Origin: an uncultured Aeromonadales bacterium
GTDB lineage: Bacteria > Pseudomonadota > Gammaproteobacteria > Enterobacterales > Succinivibrionaceae
Assembly: GCA_902776275.1 (NCBI GenBank)
Contig: CACYPI010000009.1
Location: 1 to 50,225, forward strand
Direction: 5' to 3'
DNA: 50,225 nt
The notes under the pieces are model-generated. The model searched no databases. It had not been told where the DNA came from and saw only the letters and a program-made list of their open reading frames with translations. The translations under genes were made by a program, and so were the position numbers. Positions within the stretch are counted from its first letter, which is position 1, and each line of letters starts with the position of its first letter. Shown piece by piece: positions 1 to 8,335 of the stretch.

Positions 1-1
1 G

Positions 2-289
2 AAGAACGACGTGGCTCCGGAGGCTTCGCATGCCAGGAACAACGACTTCCTGAAGGGATGGGCGTTCATCAACCACGTGAGCCTGCTGTACTACTACGGG
101 CTGATCAACGCGCTGCACTCCGCCGGGCTTGATTCACGCGTGTCTCCAAAGGACGCGCTCCGCACCGCCAGGAATCTCGTCAAGCAGATCCCCGTCAGAG
201 GCGGAGCCTCCGTGCTCAGTCCCGTGGACGCCGCCACCGGCAGGCTTTTCGGCGCCCTTGGCATCACGATCGGCGAAGTACATCCGTAA
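2..289 (+). CDS. Transposase, C-terminal part (IS4/IS1634-like), cut by window edge
   Basis: The reading frame is open to the left edge and ends with TAA at 287-289, so only about the last 95 residues are visible. The segment GWAFINHVSLLYYYGLINAL followed by SPKDALRTARNLVKQI resembles the C-terminal tail of IS1634-type DDE transposases of the IS4 superfamily, a helical region after the last catalytic residue. The catalytic core itself lies outside the window. A GTG at 11 could be misread as a start. A strong hairpin terminator follows at 332-380. Assignment to a family is by recognition only, and whether the element is intact cannot be judged here. Confidence 0.6.
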   Translation, partial: KNDVAPEASHARNNDFLKGWAFINHVSLLYYYGLINALHSAGLDSRVSPKDALRTARNLVKQIPVRGGASVLSPVDAATGRLFGALGITIGEVHP

Positions 290-331
290 AAAATGCAGTT
301 TTAGTGTTGAAAACCAGAATACCCCCGATTA

Positions 332-380
332 GGCGCCTTATATCCCCAGGCTGAAGCCCGGGGTTTTACGGCGCTTTTTT
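332..380 (+). terminator. Rho-independent terminator behind the transposase end
   Basis: Two nested stems are visible: GCGCC (333-337) with GGCGC (370-374), and inside them CCCC-GGC with GCC-GGGG around a TGAA loop. A run of six T follows at 375-380. It lies 43 bases after the transposase stop and would end transcription leaving the element. Confidence 0.75.
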
Positions 381-505
381 GATAAACAGCCGGGCTTTCA
401 GTGAGCTTGCGGCGAGTGTCGGCGCATGAGGCAGGTTTGGCCTCGGGCTTGAAGCAAGCACAATGGCAGACCCATTAGGCGCGCCTGCCGTGTTCAACCA
501 GGCCG

Positions 506-519
506 CCTGGCATATGGCC
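506..519. promoter_or_regulatory. Candidate operator upstream of the HicB-like gene
   Basis: CCTGGCATATGGCC centres on CATATG and lies about 28 bases before the hicB-like start. Its first eleven bases recur at 4356-4366, inside a long perfect dyad. HicB antitoxins are known to bind palindromic operators, so autoregulation is a reasonable inference, but binding is not shown. Confidence 0.3.
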
Positions 520-546
520 GAGAATTAGGAAACGTCATTAAAAAAC

Positions 547-984
547 ATGAATATCAACGATTACCGCATCTACAACTTCGACATCCATGACTCAGAGGGA
601 GGCGGCCACTATGCCTTCTGCAAGACTCTTGTAGGCGGCGGAACCCAGGACGGCGAGGGCAGGAGCATCACGTTCATGTGCAAGTGGTTCGTGCTCGACT
701 ATGCTGAGTTCGCCTTCAAGGATCTCGAGCTCACGCCCCCTGCCGCCAAGATCAAGGAAGGCGAGACGCCGATCGACATCGGTCTTAACAACGCCCTCAA
801 GATCGTCTGGCGCAACCTCATGGTGCAGAAAGGCGTCAAGCCTTCAGAAATGGCCAGGATGCTCAAGGTCAGCCCGAACTCGCTCCACCGCTACATGGAG
901 TTTGAAAAGAACACCGGCATCGAGATCATCGAGCGCGCGTTCTCGCTCCTGGGCCACCGGCTGGAGCTTTCCGTCAAGGACTAG
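547..984 (+). CDS. Solitary HicB-like antitoxin/regulator with C-terminal HTH
   Basis: A 145-residue protein of the HicB family. The N-terminal part (about 1-55) would form the small alpha/beta HicB fold. The C-terminal part (about 78-145) resembles that of E. coli HicB, with IDIGLNNALKIVWRNLMVQ leading into a helix-turn-helix (KPSEMARMLKVSPNSLHRYM) and the tail ALSLLGH-like AFSLLGHRLELSV. Such proteins normally neutralise the HicA mRNA interferase and repress their own operon. No hicA-like frame is visible in the 166 bases upstream or the 185 bases downstream, so this is an orphan. No good ribosome-binding site stands at the usual distance; the only purine-rich stretch, AGGAAAC, is about 15 bases from the ATG. 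It may act as a stand-alone DNA-binding regulator. Confidence 0.75.
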   Translation: MNINDYRIYNFDIHDSEGGGHYAFCKTLVGGGTQDGEGRSITFMCKWFVLDYAEFAFKDLELTPPAAKIKEGETPIDIGLNNALKIVWRNLMVQKGVKPSEMARMLKVSPNSLHRYMEFEKNTGIEIIERAFSLLGHRLELSVKD

Positions 985-1169
985 CAGCCACCGGCCAATT
1001 CCGCGGCTTCTTGGATCAAATAGAAGACGGCGCATGGCGCAAGGAGCGCCGCAGCCAAAGGAACCCGGTTGACTCCATCCCCGCGCAAGCGCCTCCAGCC
1101 TTGTCGCAATAGTGTATATTCGACTTGCCTGAATGGGCGAGGCCACAGCAGCAGGGCAAGGAGGCGGCA

Positions 1170-3680
1170 ATGGCATCAGGTGATGGCAAGGCAGTGCGCG
1201 GACAGCCCGCGCGCATCGAGGTCAGGGGCGCGCGCGTCCACAACCTCAAGAACATCGACGTGGACATCCCGCTGCACGGGATCACCGCGATAGCCGGGCT
1301 CTCAGGCTCGGGCAAGTCATCGCTGGCCTTGGGCGTCCTCTACTCCGAGGGCTCCAGGCGCTACCTCGAGGCCCTCTCGACCTACACGAGGCGCCGCATC
1401 GCCGAGCCGGGAAAGGCCCTGGTGGACGACGTGCGCTACGTTCCCGCCGCGCTGGCTTTGCGCCAGCGCCCGGGCGTGCCCGGGATCAGGAGCACCTTCG
1501 GGACCTCGACAGAGCTTCTAAACAGCCTGAGGCTGATGTTCTCGCGCCTCTCATCCCACCGCTGCCCCAACGGGCACTATGTGCCGCCCACGCTCAATGT
1601 CGCAACCGATAAGGACATCGTCTGCCCGGTGTGCGGGGCGCATTTCCGCGGCCCGGGCGCCGAGGATCTGGCCTTCAACAGCGGCGGTGCCTGCAAGCGC
1701 TGCGGCGGCACTGGGCTCGTGCGCATCGTCGATGAGTCCACCTTGGTGCCTGACGAGAGCCTCACCATCGACGAGGGCGCGGTGCTACCGTGGCAGACCT
1801 TGATGTGGAAGCTCATGAAGGACATCGCGCGCGATCTGGGGGTGCGCACCGACGTGCCCTTCAAGGATCTGACGCCCAAGGAGCGCGACATCGTGTTCCA
1901 CGGTCCTGCGGTGAAGCACCACATGGTCTATCAGAAAAAGACCGACGGCTCCGCAGGCGAGATGGACTTCACCTACTTCAACGCCACCTACACCGTCGAG
2001 AATGCGTTGTCAAAGGTCCATGACGAGAAGGGCATGAAGCGCGTCGAGCGCTTCCTGCGCACCGAGATCTGCCCCGACTGCCACGGCACGAGGCTCTCGG
2101 AGGCGGCGCGTGCGCCCAAACTTCGAGGGATCTCGCTTGACGAGGCCTGCACGATGCCGCTTGAGGATCTGCTCTCATGGGTGCAGGGCGTGCCCGCGAC
2201 GCTGCCTGAGGCCATGCAGCCGATGGCCGAGGGGATCTGCCAGTCCTTCGAGTCCGCCGCAAGGAGGCTCATGGACCTGGGCTTAGGCTACCTCTCGCTC
2301 GACCGCGCCGCCTCGACGCTTTCAACAGGCGAGAGGCAGAGGACGCAGCTATCCCGCGCGGTGCGCAACCGCACGACCGGCGTGCTCTATGTCCTGGACG
2401 AGCCGTCCATCGGTCTTCATCCTGCCAACATCGAGGGCCTGGCCGGAGTGATGGACGATCTGGTTGCAGACGGCAACAGCGTGGTGCTAGTCGATCACGA
2501 CACCACGATCCTCTCGCGCGCCGACTGGATGATCGAGATGGGCCCGGGCGCCGGCGCCAGCGGCGGCAGCGTGGTGGCCCAGGGCACGGTGCCTGACATC
2601 GAGCGCAACCCCAAGTCGCTCATCGGCCCGTTCCTAAGCGGCAAGGCCAAGGTGGCGGCGCGCCCGAAGGCAGATGCCGCGCAGATGTTCGAGCACGGGG
2701 AGATCCGCCTTCAGACCGGTCCCATCCACACCGTGAAGCCGCTTGACGTGCGCATCCCCAAGGGCAGGCTCTGCGCGGTAACCGGCGTTTCTGGTTCGGG
2801 CAAGACCACGATGGTGCTCGAAAGCCTGGTGCCGGCGCTTGAGGCCGCCTCGTCAGGGCAGGCGCTGCCGCCCCACGTAAAGGCGCTCGACGCAGGAGGG
2901 ATCACCAAGGTAGAGCTCATCGACGCCACCCCGATCGGGATCAATGTCCGCTCGACGGTTGCAACCTACGCAGGGGTGCACGATGAGCTCCGGCGCGTCT
3001 TCGCAAGAACCCAGGGCGCCAGAGCCGCGGGCTTCAAGGCCGGCGACTTCTCCTACAACACCGGCTCCTTGAGGTGCCCGGCCTGCGACGGCACGGGGCA
3101 GATCAGCCTCGACGTGCAGTTCCTTCCCGACGTTGACATCGAGTGCCCGGACTGCCGCGGTACGAGGTACTCGGAGAAGGCCCACGGGATCGTCTGGGAG
3201 AATGGCAAGGGCGGCAGGTACTCGCTGCCAGACCTCATGGCGATGAGCGTCGATGAGGCGCTCGAGGCCTGCGAGGGGCTCGGGCTCGTGCGCTCAAGGC
3301 TTGAGGTCCTGCATGATCTGGGGCTTGGCTACCTGCGCCTGGGCGAGGAGACCCCGGGCCTTTCAGGCGGCGAGGCGCAGCGCTTAAAGCTCGCCTCCGA
3401 ATCCGGCAGGCCTCAGGACGGAGCGCTCTTCGTGTTCGATGAGCCGACGATCGGCCTGCACCCACTGGACGTCAGGACGCTCATCGGCGTGTTCCAGTCG
3501 CTGATTGAAAAGGGCGCGACCGTGGTCGTCATCGAGCACGATCTCGACATGATCAGGAACGCCGACTACATCATCGACATGGGCCCGGGCGGTGGCAGCG
3601 ACGGCGGCAGAGTGGTCGCCTGCGGCACGCCCGAGCAGGTGAGGGAGTGCAAGGAAAGCCTCACCGGGCGCTACATCTAG
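1170..3680 (+). CDS. UvrA-like ABC ATPase, class II (no UvrB-binding domain)
   Basis: An 836-residue UvrA paralogue with two ABC modules. Visible are Walker A GLSGSGKS (43-50) and GVSGSGKTT (539-547), signatures LSTGERQ (384-390) and LSGGEAQR (731-738), and Walker B/Q-linked DEPSIGLH and DEPTIGLH. Zinc-finger cysteines occur at C152/C155 with C175/C178, C301/C304, C636/C639 and C659/C662. Standard UvrA is about 940 residues and has some 115 residues of UvrB-binding domain between the first RCP motif and the CPxCG finger; here that gap is only about 20 residues. Class II UvrA proteins bind damaged or drug-bound DNA and are linked to genotoxin tolerance rather than to UvrB loading. The ATG at 1170 is chosen because AAGGAGG precedes it by six bases; a TTG at 1125 has no such site. 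Confidence 0.88.
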   Translation: MASGDGKAVRGQPARIEVRGARVHNLKNIDVDIPLHGITAIAGLSGSGKSSLALGVLYSEGSRRYLEALSTYTRRRIAEPGKALVDDVRYVPAALALRQRPGVPGIRSTFGTSTELLNSLRLMFSRLSSHRCPNGHYVPPTLNVATDKDIVCPVCGAHFRGPGAEDLAFNSGGACKRCGGTGLVRIVDESTLVPDESLTIDEGAVLPWQTLMWKLMKDIARDLGVRTDVPFKDLTPKERDIVFHGPAVKHHMVYQKKTDGSAGEMDFTYFNATYTVENALSKVHDEKGMKRVERFLRTEICPDCHGTRLSEAARAPKLRGISLDEACTMPLEDLLSWVQGVPATLPEAMQPMAEGICQSFESAARRLMDLGLGYLSLDRAASTLSTGERQRTQLSRAVRNRTTGVLYVLDEPSIGLHPANIEGLAGVMDDLVADGNSVVLVDHDTTILSRADWMIEMGPGAGASGGSVVAQGTVPDIERNPKSLIGPFLSGKAKVAARPKADAAQMFEHGEIRLQTGPIHTVKPLDVRIPKGRLCAVTGVSGSGKTTMVLESLVPALEAASSGQALPPHVKALDAGGITKVELIDATPIGINVRSTVATYAGVHDELRRVFARTQGARAAGFKAGDFSYNTGSLRCPACDGTGQISLDVQFLPDVDIECPDCRGTRYSEKAHGIVWENGKGGRYSLPDLMAMSVDEALEACEGLGLVRSRLEVLHDLGLGYLRLGEETPGLSGGEAQRLKLASESGRPQDGALFVFDEPTIGLHPLDVRTLIGVFQSLIEKGATVVVIEHDLDMIRNADYIIDMGPGGGSDGGRVVACGTPEQVRECKESLTGRYI

Positions 3681-3737
3681 CGCTCCCAGGGCGCGGCGGC
3701 GCGCCCTGCGCTATGATCGGCCACGGAGGACAACCTT

Positions 3738-3998
3738 ATGAAGCACTACACCTACCAGACGCACGGCACCTGCTCGAAGATCATCGACTTTGACATCGAC
3801 GAGGGCGGCGTGCTGCACAACGTCAAGTTCCTCGGCGGCTGCGACGGCAACCTCAAGGGCATCGGCAGGCTCGTCGAAGGCCGCGACGCCTCCGAGGTCG
3901 CGGAGATCTTAAAGGGCAACCTCTGCCGCCAGAAGGGCACCTCCTGCCCAGACCAGCTCTCAAAGGCCATAACCCAGGCGCTTGAAGGCAGGATCTGA
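3738..3998 (+). CDS. TSCPD-domain protein (TIGR03905-like), 86 aa
   Basis: A small protein carrying the TSCPD signature GTSCPDQL near its C-terminus, with further cysteines in GTCSK, GGCDGN and GNLCRQ. The cysteine pattern suggests a metal or redox role, but the family has no firmly known function; related domains occur at the end of some ribonucleotide reductases. The start is supported by GGAGGA eleven bases upstream. A GC-rich hairpin (AGGGCGCG with CGCGCCCT, 3688-3707) separates it from the uvrA-like gene, and a TATGAT box at 3712-3717 could serve as its own -10 element, although transcription from the uvrA-like gene is also possible. Confidence 0.75.
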   Translation: MKHYTYQTHGTCSKIIDFDIDEGGVLHNVKFLGGCDGNLKGIGRLVEGRDASEVAEILKGNLCRQKGTSCPDQLSKAITQALEGRI

Positions 3999-4511
3999 CC
4001 ACCATCATCCCCGCTCCATCCCCGTCAGATGGGGGAAAATCCAGGCACGTCGCGGCAGTGGATAGCTCCCGTTTGACTTAAATTCCGAGCCATCAGCGGA
4101 TCCGGCATCATGGATCCAATGGCAATTCAACGGATTCACCGCGGTGGCTTTTGCTTTTTGCTGGTGCAAAGGCCAGAACTCTTTCCGACGGAAGCCTTGG
4201 GATCTTCCAAACCTCCGAAATCTGAAAACCAACTTCCTGCAAAATAACCGGATAATCCGAAAACCTTGGAGCATTTTGCATGGATGCAAAGCCGTGCCAA
4301 TTCGCTTGTATGGTTTTTGATCTCCGGCGATCAGTTCATTTTGGTAAGCGCATAACCTGGCATATGCCAGTAAATGCGCCCCGATGTGAAAAAAACAGCC
4401 CTTTTTTGTTCAAACTCTGGAAACTGTTCCCAAAAGGGTGCGCAAATTTTGGCACATGGCGGCGATGCTAGGCTAGGCCCATAGATTTTTTCAACAGAGG
4501 GAAAACACATC
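3999..4511. other. Gene-free stretch with one long dyad
   Basis: About 510 bases with lower GC than the neighbours and no convincing coding frame; the possible frame on the minus strand at 4005-4289 has no family resemblance. The only clear structure is the palindrome at 4348-4379. A TTGGCA at 4450-4455 and a TAGGCT shortly before 4480 could form a weak promoter for the short frame at 4512. Confidence 0.5.
4348..4379. promoter_or_regulatory. 32-bp two-part dyad, candidate regulator binding site
   Basis: The sequence is GCGCAT, three bases, the perfect palindrome CTGGCATATGCCAG (4357-4370), three bases, then ATGCGC. Both inner and outer arms are exact and symmetric. The half CCTGGCATATG also occurs at 506-516 before the hicB-like gene. 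The two-level symmetry fits a site for a dimer or tetramer of a DNA-binding protein better than a terminator, since no T-run follows. Confidence 0.45.
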
Positions 4512-4709
4512 ATGAGACTCAAAGATACCGGGCTTACCGCTGAAGACATCAACCTGTCTTTCGAAGCAAAATGGTGCAAATATACGCCGAGGCCTTGCGA
4601 CACCGGCGTTCCTGACTGGACTGCCTTTAAATTAGCTAGTGCGACACTCAGGCCGCCATTTGAATTTGGGAGTTGGCGTAGCCAACCAGATGCCGGTAGT
4701 CGCCCCTGA
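4512..4709 (+). other. Short reading frame of unknown nature, perhaps a truncated gene start
   Basis: An ATG preceded by AGAGGG opens a 65-codon frame starting MRLKDTGLTAEDINLSFEAK. The first 40 or so codons look protein-like, but the rest runs through sequence that also carries a minus-strand fragment (4648-4965). It may be the surviving 5' end of a gene cut by the rearrangement that also truncated the alcohol dehydrogenase downstream. It does not resemble the usual N-terminus of iron alcohol dehydrogenases and I do not recognise it. Confidence 0.25.
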
Positions 4710-4965
4710 TCTTCAGGCACTCGCTCACGGTCCTGGCCGTCGCCACCGACGGCAGCGGCGTCAGGCCCACGGCCCGCAGGATCTGATCCGATGGCGCGTC
4801 CCCGTGCCTCCTGTCGGCGATGTAGTGCTCCACGGCCAGCTCAAGGCGGTCGCGCTCCTTCTCTCCATCGTTCCTGGCCCTCATGTTCTCCTTGGTGTAG
4901 ATCCGGGACGACAACCCGTCCTTGATGAACATGCAGTTGCACCCGTCGGAGCTGATCGCTGTGAC
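4648..4965 (-). pseudogene. C-terminal remnant of an unrecognised protein
   Basis: On the minus strand a coherent protein-like stretch of about 105 residues (GTVTAISSDGCNCMFIKDGL, later ERDRLELAVEHYIADRR, GLTPLPSVATARTVSECL and LVGYANSQIQMAA) ends at a TGA at 4648-4650. Upstream of about 4965 the same frame merely runs antisense to the alcohol dehydrogenase pseudogene, so the fragment has no start of its own. It appears to have been joined to the dehydrogenase remnant by a deletion or insertion. I could not assign a family. Confidence 0.35.
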
Positions 4966-6022
4966 TGTCCCGACCAGAGCGCCAAGGCATCGGGGCTGCT
5001 TGACCACGTGGAGGCCTCGCTCAAGGGCGCGGGCATCGAAAGCGTGTTCTTCGACAAGGCCGAGCCCAACCCGCTGGCCACCACCGCCGAGGAGGGCGCG
5101 AAGTTCGCCCGCGACAACGGCTGCCAGATGGTCATGGCCCTGGGCGGCGGCAGCATCATGGACGTTGCCAAGGGCATCGCCTTCATGGTGGTCAACGATG
5201 GCGACATCAACGACTACATTATTCGGCAGGAAGAGCAGCGACAAGGCCATGGCGCTCATCTGCGTCCCGACCACCTGCGGCACGGGCTTGGAAGGCAACA
5301 AGTTCGCGGTCCTCACCAACCCCGAGACCGGCGACAAGAAGTCGCTGCGCTGCGACTCCATCGTGCCCAAGGCGTCCATTGTGGATCCTGAGCTGGTGAT
5401 GAACCTCCCGCTCAAGACCCTCGCGGCCGTCGGCTTGACTCCCTCTGCCACTGCATGGAGGCCTACACGGCCAGGAACGCCCAGCCGTTCACCGACGCGC
5501 TTGCGCTCTACGCCATCAGGCTCATCAACGACAGCCTGCCGTACCTCTACGCGCAGAAGGCCGGTGCCGAGGCCGCCGGGAGGCAGTATGACGGCAAGGC
5601 TGACACCTCCTACTGGGAGAAGCTCATGCTCGCCAGCACCATCGGCGGCATGGTCATCGGCATCGCCGGCGTCACGCTGGCCCATGCCCTCGAGCTTCCG
5701 GCGAGCGGCCTTGGGAACATTACCCACGGCCAGGGCCTGGCGGCCCTCACCCCGGCGGTCATCGATGCGACCTCCGGCGCCGACCGCAACAAGTTCGGCA
5801 AGATCCCGAGGATCCTCTGAGGCTTCTCCGCCGACGACTGCGCGCTGCGCGTGAAGGTGCTGCTCAGGTCCATCGGACTTGACGTCAAGCTCTCGGACCT
5901 CGGCATCGAGGCCAAGGACATCCCCCGGAGAACTGCCAGAAGGTCTCGGCGGCCAACCTGAGGAACACCTCGGGCGAGGTCACCCCCGAGATGCTCAAGG
6001 ACATCTACGCAAGTGCACCTAA
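4966..6022 (+). pseudogene. Iron-containing alcohol dehydrogenase, 5'-truncated and frameshifted
   Basis: The family is clear from pieces in different frames: SAKASGLLDHVEASL and GGGSIMDVAKG (NAD-binding) in one frame up to about 5222, PTTCGTGLEGNKFAVLTNPE in a second up to about 5437, then DSLCHCMEAYTARNAQPFTD with an iron-binding His and GNITHGQGLAAL. An in-frame TGA at 5818-5820 interrupts it, after which GFSADDCALRVKVLLRSIG continues. Further shifts near 5927 and 6009 are needed to read NCQKVSAANLRNTSGEVTPE and the final KCT before TAA at 6020-6022. Part of the N-terminus is missing. At least four frame changes and one stop make it inactive. The intact enzyme would have reduced an aldehyde such as acetaldehyde or lactaldehyde. 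Confidence 0.88.
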
Positions 6023-6043
6023 GACAGTTTGCCTGTTGAACCA

Positions 6044-6077
6044 AAAGGCGGCGCCTCAAAAAGCACCGCCTTTATTT
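6044..6077 (+). terminator. Terminator downstream of the alcohol dehydrogenase remnant
   Basis: AAAGGCGG (6044-6051) pairs with CCGCCTTT (6066-6073), followed by ATTTG. The T-run is short and broken, so this is a moderate terminator left over from the decayed gene. Confidence 0.5.
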
Positions 6078-6185
6078 GCGCTTTGCGGGCCGCGCCGCAG
6101 TGCAAAACGCGCGCGCGCCATATGATCGATGCGGCGCCAACGTTTGCACAGGCCATGGAGGCCCCAGGGCGCCTTTGGAGTGCTG

Positions 6186-7109
6186 ATGCTGATCTTCGGC
6201 CAGATGGCGATTTTCTTCTTCCTGATGCTCCTGGGCCTGGTGGCCAGGTACTGCGGCTTCATCACCGCGTCCAACCGCAAGCAGCTCGTCTCGATCGTGG
6301 TGTTCATCGCCACGCCGGCGATGATCCTCTCGTGCGACATCAGGACCTTCATCCAGCACGACTACTCGTACATCGCCTGGGGCGCCTTCGTGATGGTGCT
6401 CGTGCAGCTGGCGCAGGCGGCGACCGGGCTCATCTTCCCGCCGCTTCTGCGCGTGCCCAGGGGCGGCAGGAGGGCGGTGTGGAACCTGCTCTTTCTGTGC
6501 ACGAACACCGCGCTATTGGGGATCCCGATGGCCGCCTCGCTTTTCGGCGACGAGGCCATGGTCTACATGTCGCTCTTTGCCGTCATCAACACGCTGCTGC
6601 TCTACTCCTACGGCATCGCCATCTTAGGCGGCAGCGGCGGCGAGTCCTCGCTCAAAGCCGTCCTGAAGAACCCCAACCTCGCCTGCTGCCTCATCCTCAT
6701 CGTGCTCATCCTCATAAAGAAGCCCCTGCCCGAGTGGGCCAGGCACGGCCTTTCAGCCGCTGGCCAGGCCGCGCCCCCGCTTGCGATGATGGCGCTGGGA
6801 GCCACTTTAGGCGATGTGAAGTTCCGCGAGGCGATAAGGGACGTGAGGCTCCTGGCCTTCCTTATCCTCAAAATGCTGGTGATCCCCATAGCCCTCATGT
6901 ACCTGATGAGACCGCTCTTCACGCAGAGCGCGCTCGAGGGCGTCTCGCTCATCGTGCTGGCCGCCCCCTGCGGGGTGATGGTGTCTATGCTCGCGGTGCT
7001 CTACCGCCCCGAGTGCGCCGCGGAGGCCTCGGAGGTCATCTCGGCGACCACGGCGGTGGCGGTGTTCACGATCCCGCTGGTGGCGCTAGCCTGCGGGATC
7101 ACGGTCTGA
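6186..7109 (+). CDS. AEC-family (auxin efflux carrier type) transporter
   Basis: A 307-residue membrane protein with about ten hydrophobic segments in two halves joined by a more polar middle (around residues 150-185), the layout of the auxin efflux carrier/AEC family. Family features include the early Asn/Pro-containing helices (FIATPAMIL, CTNTALLGIPMAASLFG) and the C-terminal AAPCGVMVSMLAVLY. Bacterial members move malate, malonate or other organic acids, but the substrate cannot be read from sequence. ATG at 6186 is chosen because GGAG stands just upstream and a hydrophobic helix follows at once; a start further upstream would add a basic, non-membrane tail. It stands alone, behind a terminator and before a shared hairpin. 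Confidence 0.8.
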   Translation: MLIFGQMAIFFFLMLLGLVARYCGFITASNRKQLVSIVVFIATPAMILSCDIRTFIQHDYSYIAWGAFVMVLVQLAQAATGLIFPPLLRVPRGGRRAVWNLLFLCTNTALLGIPMAASLFGDEAMVYMSLFAVINTLLLYSYGIAILGGSGGESSLKAVLKNPNLACCLILIVLILIKKPLPEWARHGLSAAGQAAPPLAMMALGATLGDVKFREAIRDVRLLAFLILKMLVIPIALMYLMRPLFTQSALEGVSLIVLAAPCGVMVSMLAVLYRPECAAEASEVISATTAVAVFTIPLVALACGITV

Positions 7110-7130
7110 GAAGGCTATGATGAAAAGAAC

Positions 7131-7153
7131 GGGGCGGGCCATCGGCCCGCCCC
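7131..7153. terminator. Shared hairpin between convergent genes
   Basis: GGGGCGGGCC and GGCCCGCCCC form a perfect ten-pair stem around ATC. On the minus strand it is followed by GTTCTTTTC, so it can end galM; on the plus strand it follows the AEC gene by 21 bases but lacks a T-run. Confidence 0.65.
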
Positions 7154-7171
7154 ATCGCGCTTTAAAAGCGC

Positions 7172-8197
7172 TCAGATGAACTTGTAGATGATGGCGTGGG
7201 AGAGCGGCTTGCCCGGCTCGACCAGCGGGTTCTTGTCGGCAAACTGCGGCAGGTGCGGGCAGTCCGGGTAGTACTCAGGCTCAAAGCACAGAGCGGTCTG
7301 GTTCTCGTAGGGCTTGCCGTCGTCGCGGGCGATGATGCTCGGCGCAGGCACGCCCACATAGTTGCCGCTGTAGAACTGGAAGGCCGGGTAGTCGGAGGAG
7401 ATCTCCATCGAAAGCTTGCCGTCGCCCGAGGTCACCTTGACGAAGGGCCTTGAGAGGTCGCCCTTGATAAGGAAGGGGTGGTCGTAGCCGCCTGCGGCCT
7501 TCATCTGATCGTCCTTCATGAAGTCGCGCCCCACGGTCTTAGGGGTCCTGAAGTCGAAGGCGGTGCCTGCGACAGGACGGACCTCGCCTGTGGGGATCGA
7601 GTCGGCGTCAAGCGGCAGGAAGGCCTCGGAGTCCATTTTGACGGTGTGATCGAGGGCCGATGAGTGGCGGCCGTTCAAGTTGAAGTATGAGTGGTTGGTG
7701 ATGCACGACCAGCACTTCTGATCGCACTTGCCAAGGTAGCTTGCCTTGAGCGCGTTGTCGTCCGTGAGCTCGTAGGTGACTTCCAAGGTGTAGTTGCCCG
7801 GAAAGCCCATGTCCCCGTCGGGAGAGGAGAGCTTGAGGGAGAGGGATGACTCAGTCTTGCCGACTATCTCAAAGCGCTTCTTGTCAAAGCCTGTCCTTCC
7901 GCCGTGGAGCGTGTGCTTGTCGGCGCTGTCGAGCGCGTACTTCCTCCCGTCTATCTCAAAGGAGTTGCCGGCAATGCGGTTGGCAAAGCGGCCGATGGTT
8001 GCGTTGAAGAAGCAGCTCTGCGACGACCATTTTGCCGGATCGGAGACTCCCAGCAGCACTTCGCGGGGCTCAGAGCCCTTGACCGGGGCCTTGATCGAGA
8101 TGAGGGTGGCGCCCCAGTCCATCACGGTCACGGACATGCCGTTCTTGTTGGAAATGGTCGTGAGGATCGGATCCTCGGAATAGTGCTGGCTCTTCAT
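7172..8197 (-). CDS. galM: Aldose 1-epimerase (mutarotase)
   Basis: A 341-residue protein that interconverts alpha and beta anomers of aldoses such as galactose or glucose in the cytoplasm or periplasm. Family motifs are GRFANRIAGNSFEIDG, the DKHTLHGGRTGFDKK segment with its His, the NHSYFNLNG block with the catalytic His, and near the C-terminus CFEPEYYPDCPH with the catalytic Glu. The ATG at 8197 is preceded by GGAGG at five bases; a TTG twelve bases upstream would overlap that site. No signal peptide is seen. The gene is monocistronic, ends in the shared hairpin, and has two LacI-type operators flanking its -10 box, so sugar-dependent repression is likely. Confidence 0.9.
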   Translation of the reverse strand: MKSQHYSEDPILTTISNKNGMSVTVMDWGATLISIKAPVKGSEPREVLLGVSDPAKWSSQSCFFNATIGRFANRIAGNSFEIDGRKYALDSADKHTLHGGRTGFDKKRFEIVGKTESSLSLKLSSPDGDMGFPGNYTLEVTYELTDDNALKASYLGKCDQKCWSCITNHSYFNLNGRHSSALDHTVKMDSEAFLPLDADSIPTGEVRPVAGTAFDFRTPKTVGRDFMKDDQMKAAGGYDHPFLIKGDLSRPFVKVTSGDGKLSMEISSDYPAFQFYSGNYVGVPAPSIIARDDGKPYENQTALCFEPEYYPDCPHLPQFADKNPLVEPGKPLSHAIIYKFI

Positions 8198-8210
8198 GCT
8201 GGCCTCCAAA

Positions 8211-8265
8211 GTAAACGTTTACATGATTATAGGTTGGCTGGATTTCCAGCGCCGTAAACGTTTGC
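8211..8265 (-). promoter_or_regulatory. galM promoter with two LacI/GalR-type operators
   Basis: The minus strand carries a perfect TATAAT (plus 8226-8231). A perfect palindrome GTAAACGTTTAC lies just downstream of it at 8211-8222, and a near-identical GTAAACGTTTGC lies upstream at 8254-8265. The AAACGTTT core is typical of LacI-family operators. Two sites about 43 bases apart, flanking the -10, suggest repression by steric block and possibly looping. No good -35 is seen. Confidence 0.75.
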
Positions 8266-8335
8266 AAAACTTTGAGGGGCGTCAAGCTTTGAATGGAAGG
8301 CCGCGCCATGGCGCGGCCTCAAGGATTCCATGCGC

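Noticed and set aside
4005..4289. A minus-strand frame of 94 codons in the gene-free stretch
   Set aside because: It lacks a ribosome-binding site and any recognised motif, and its composition is that of non-coding DNA.
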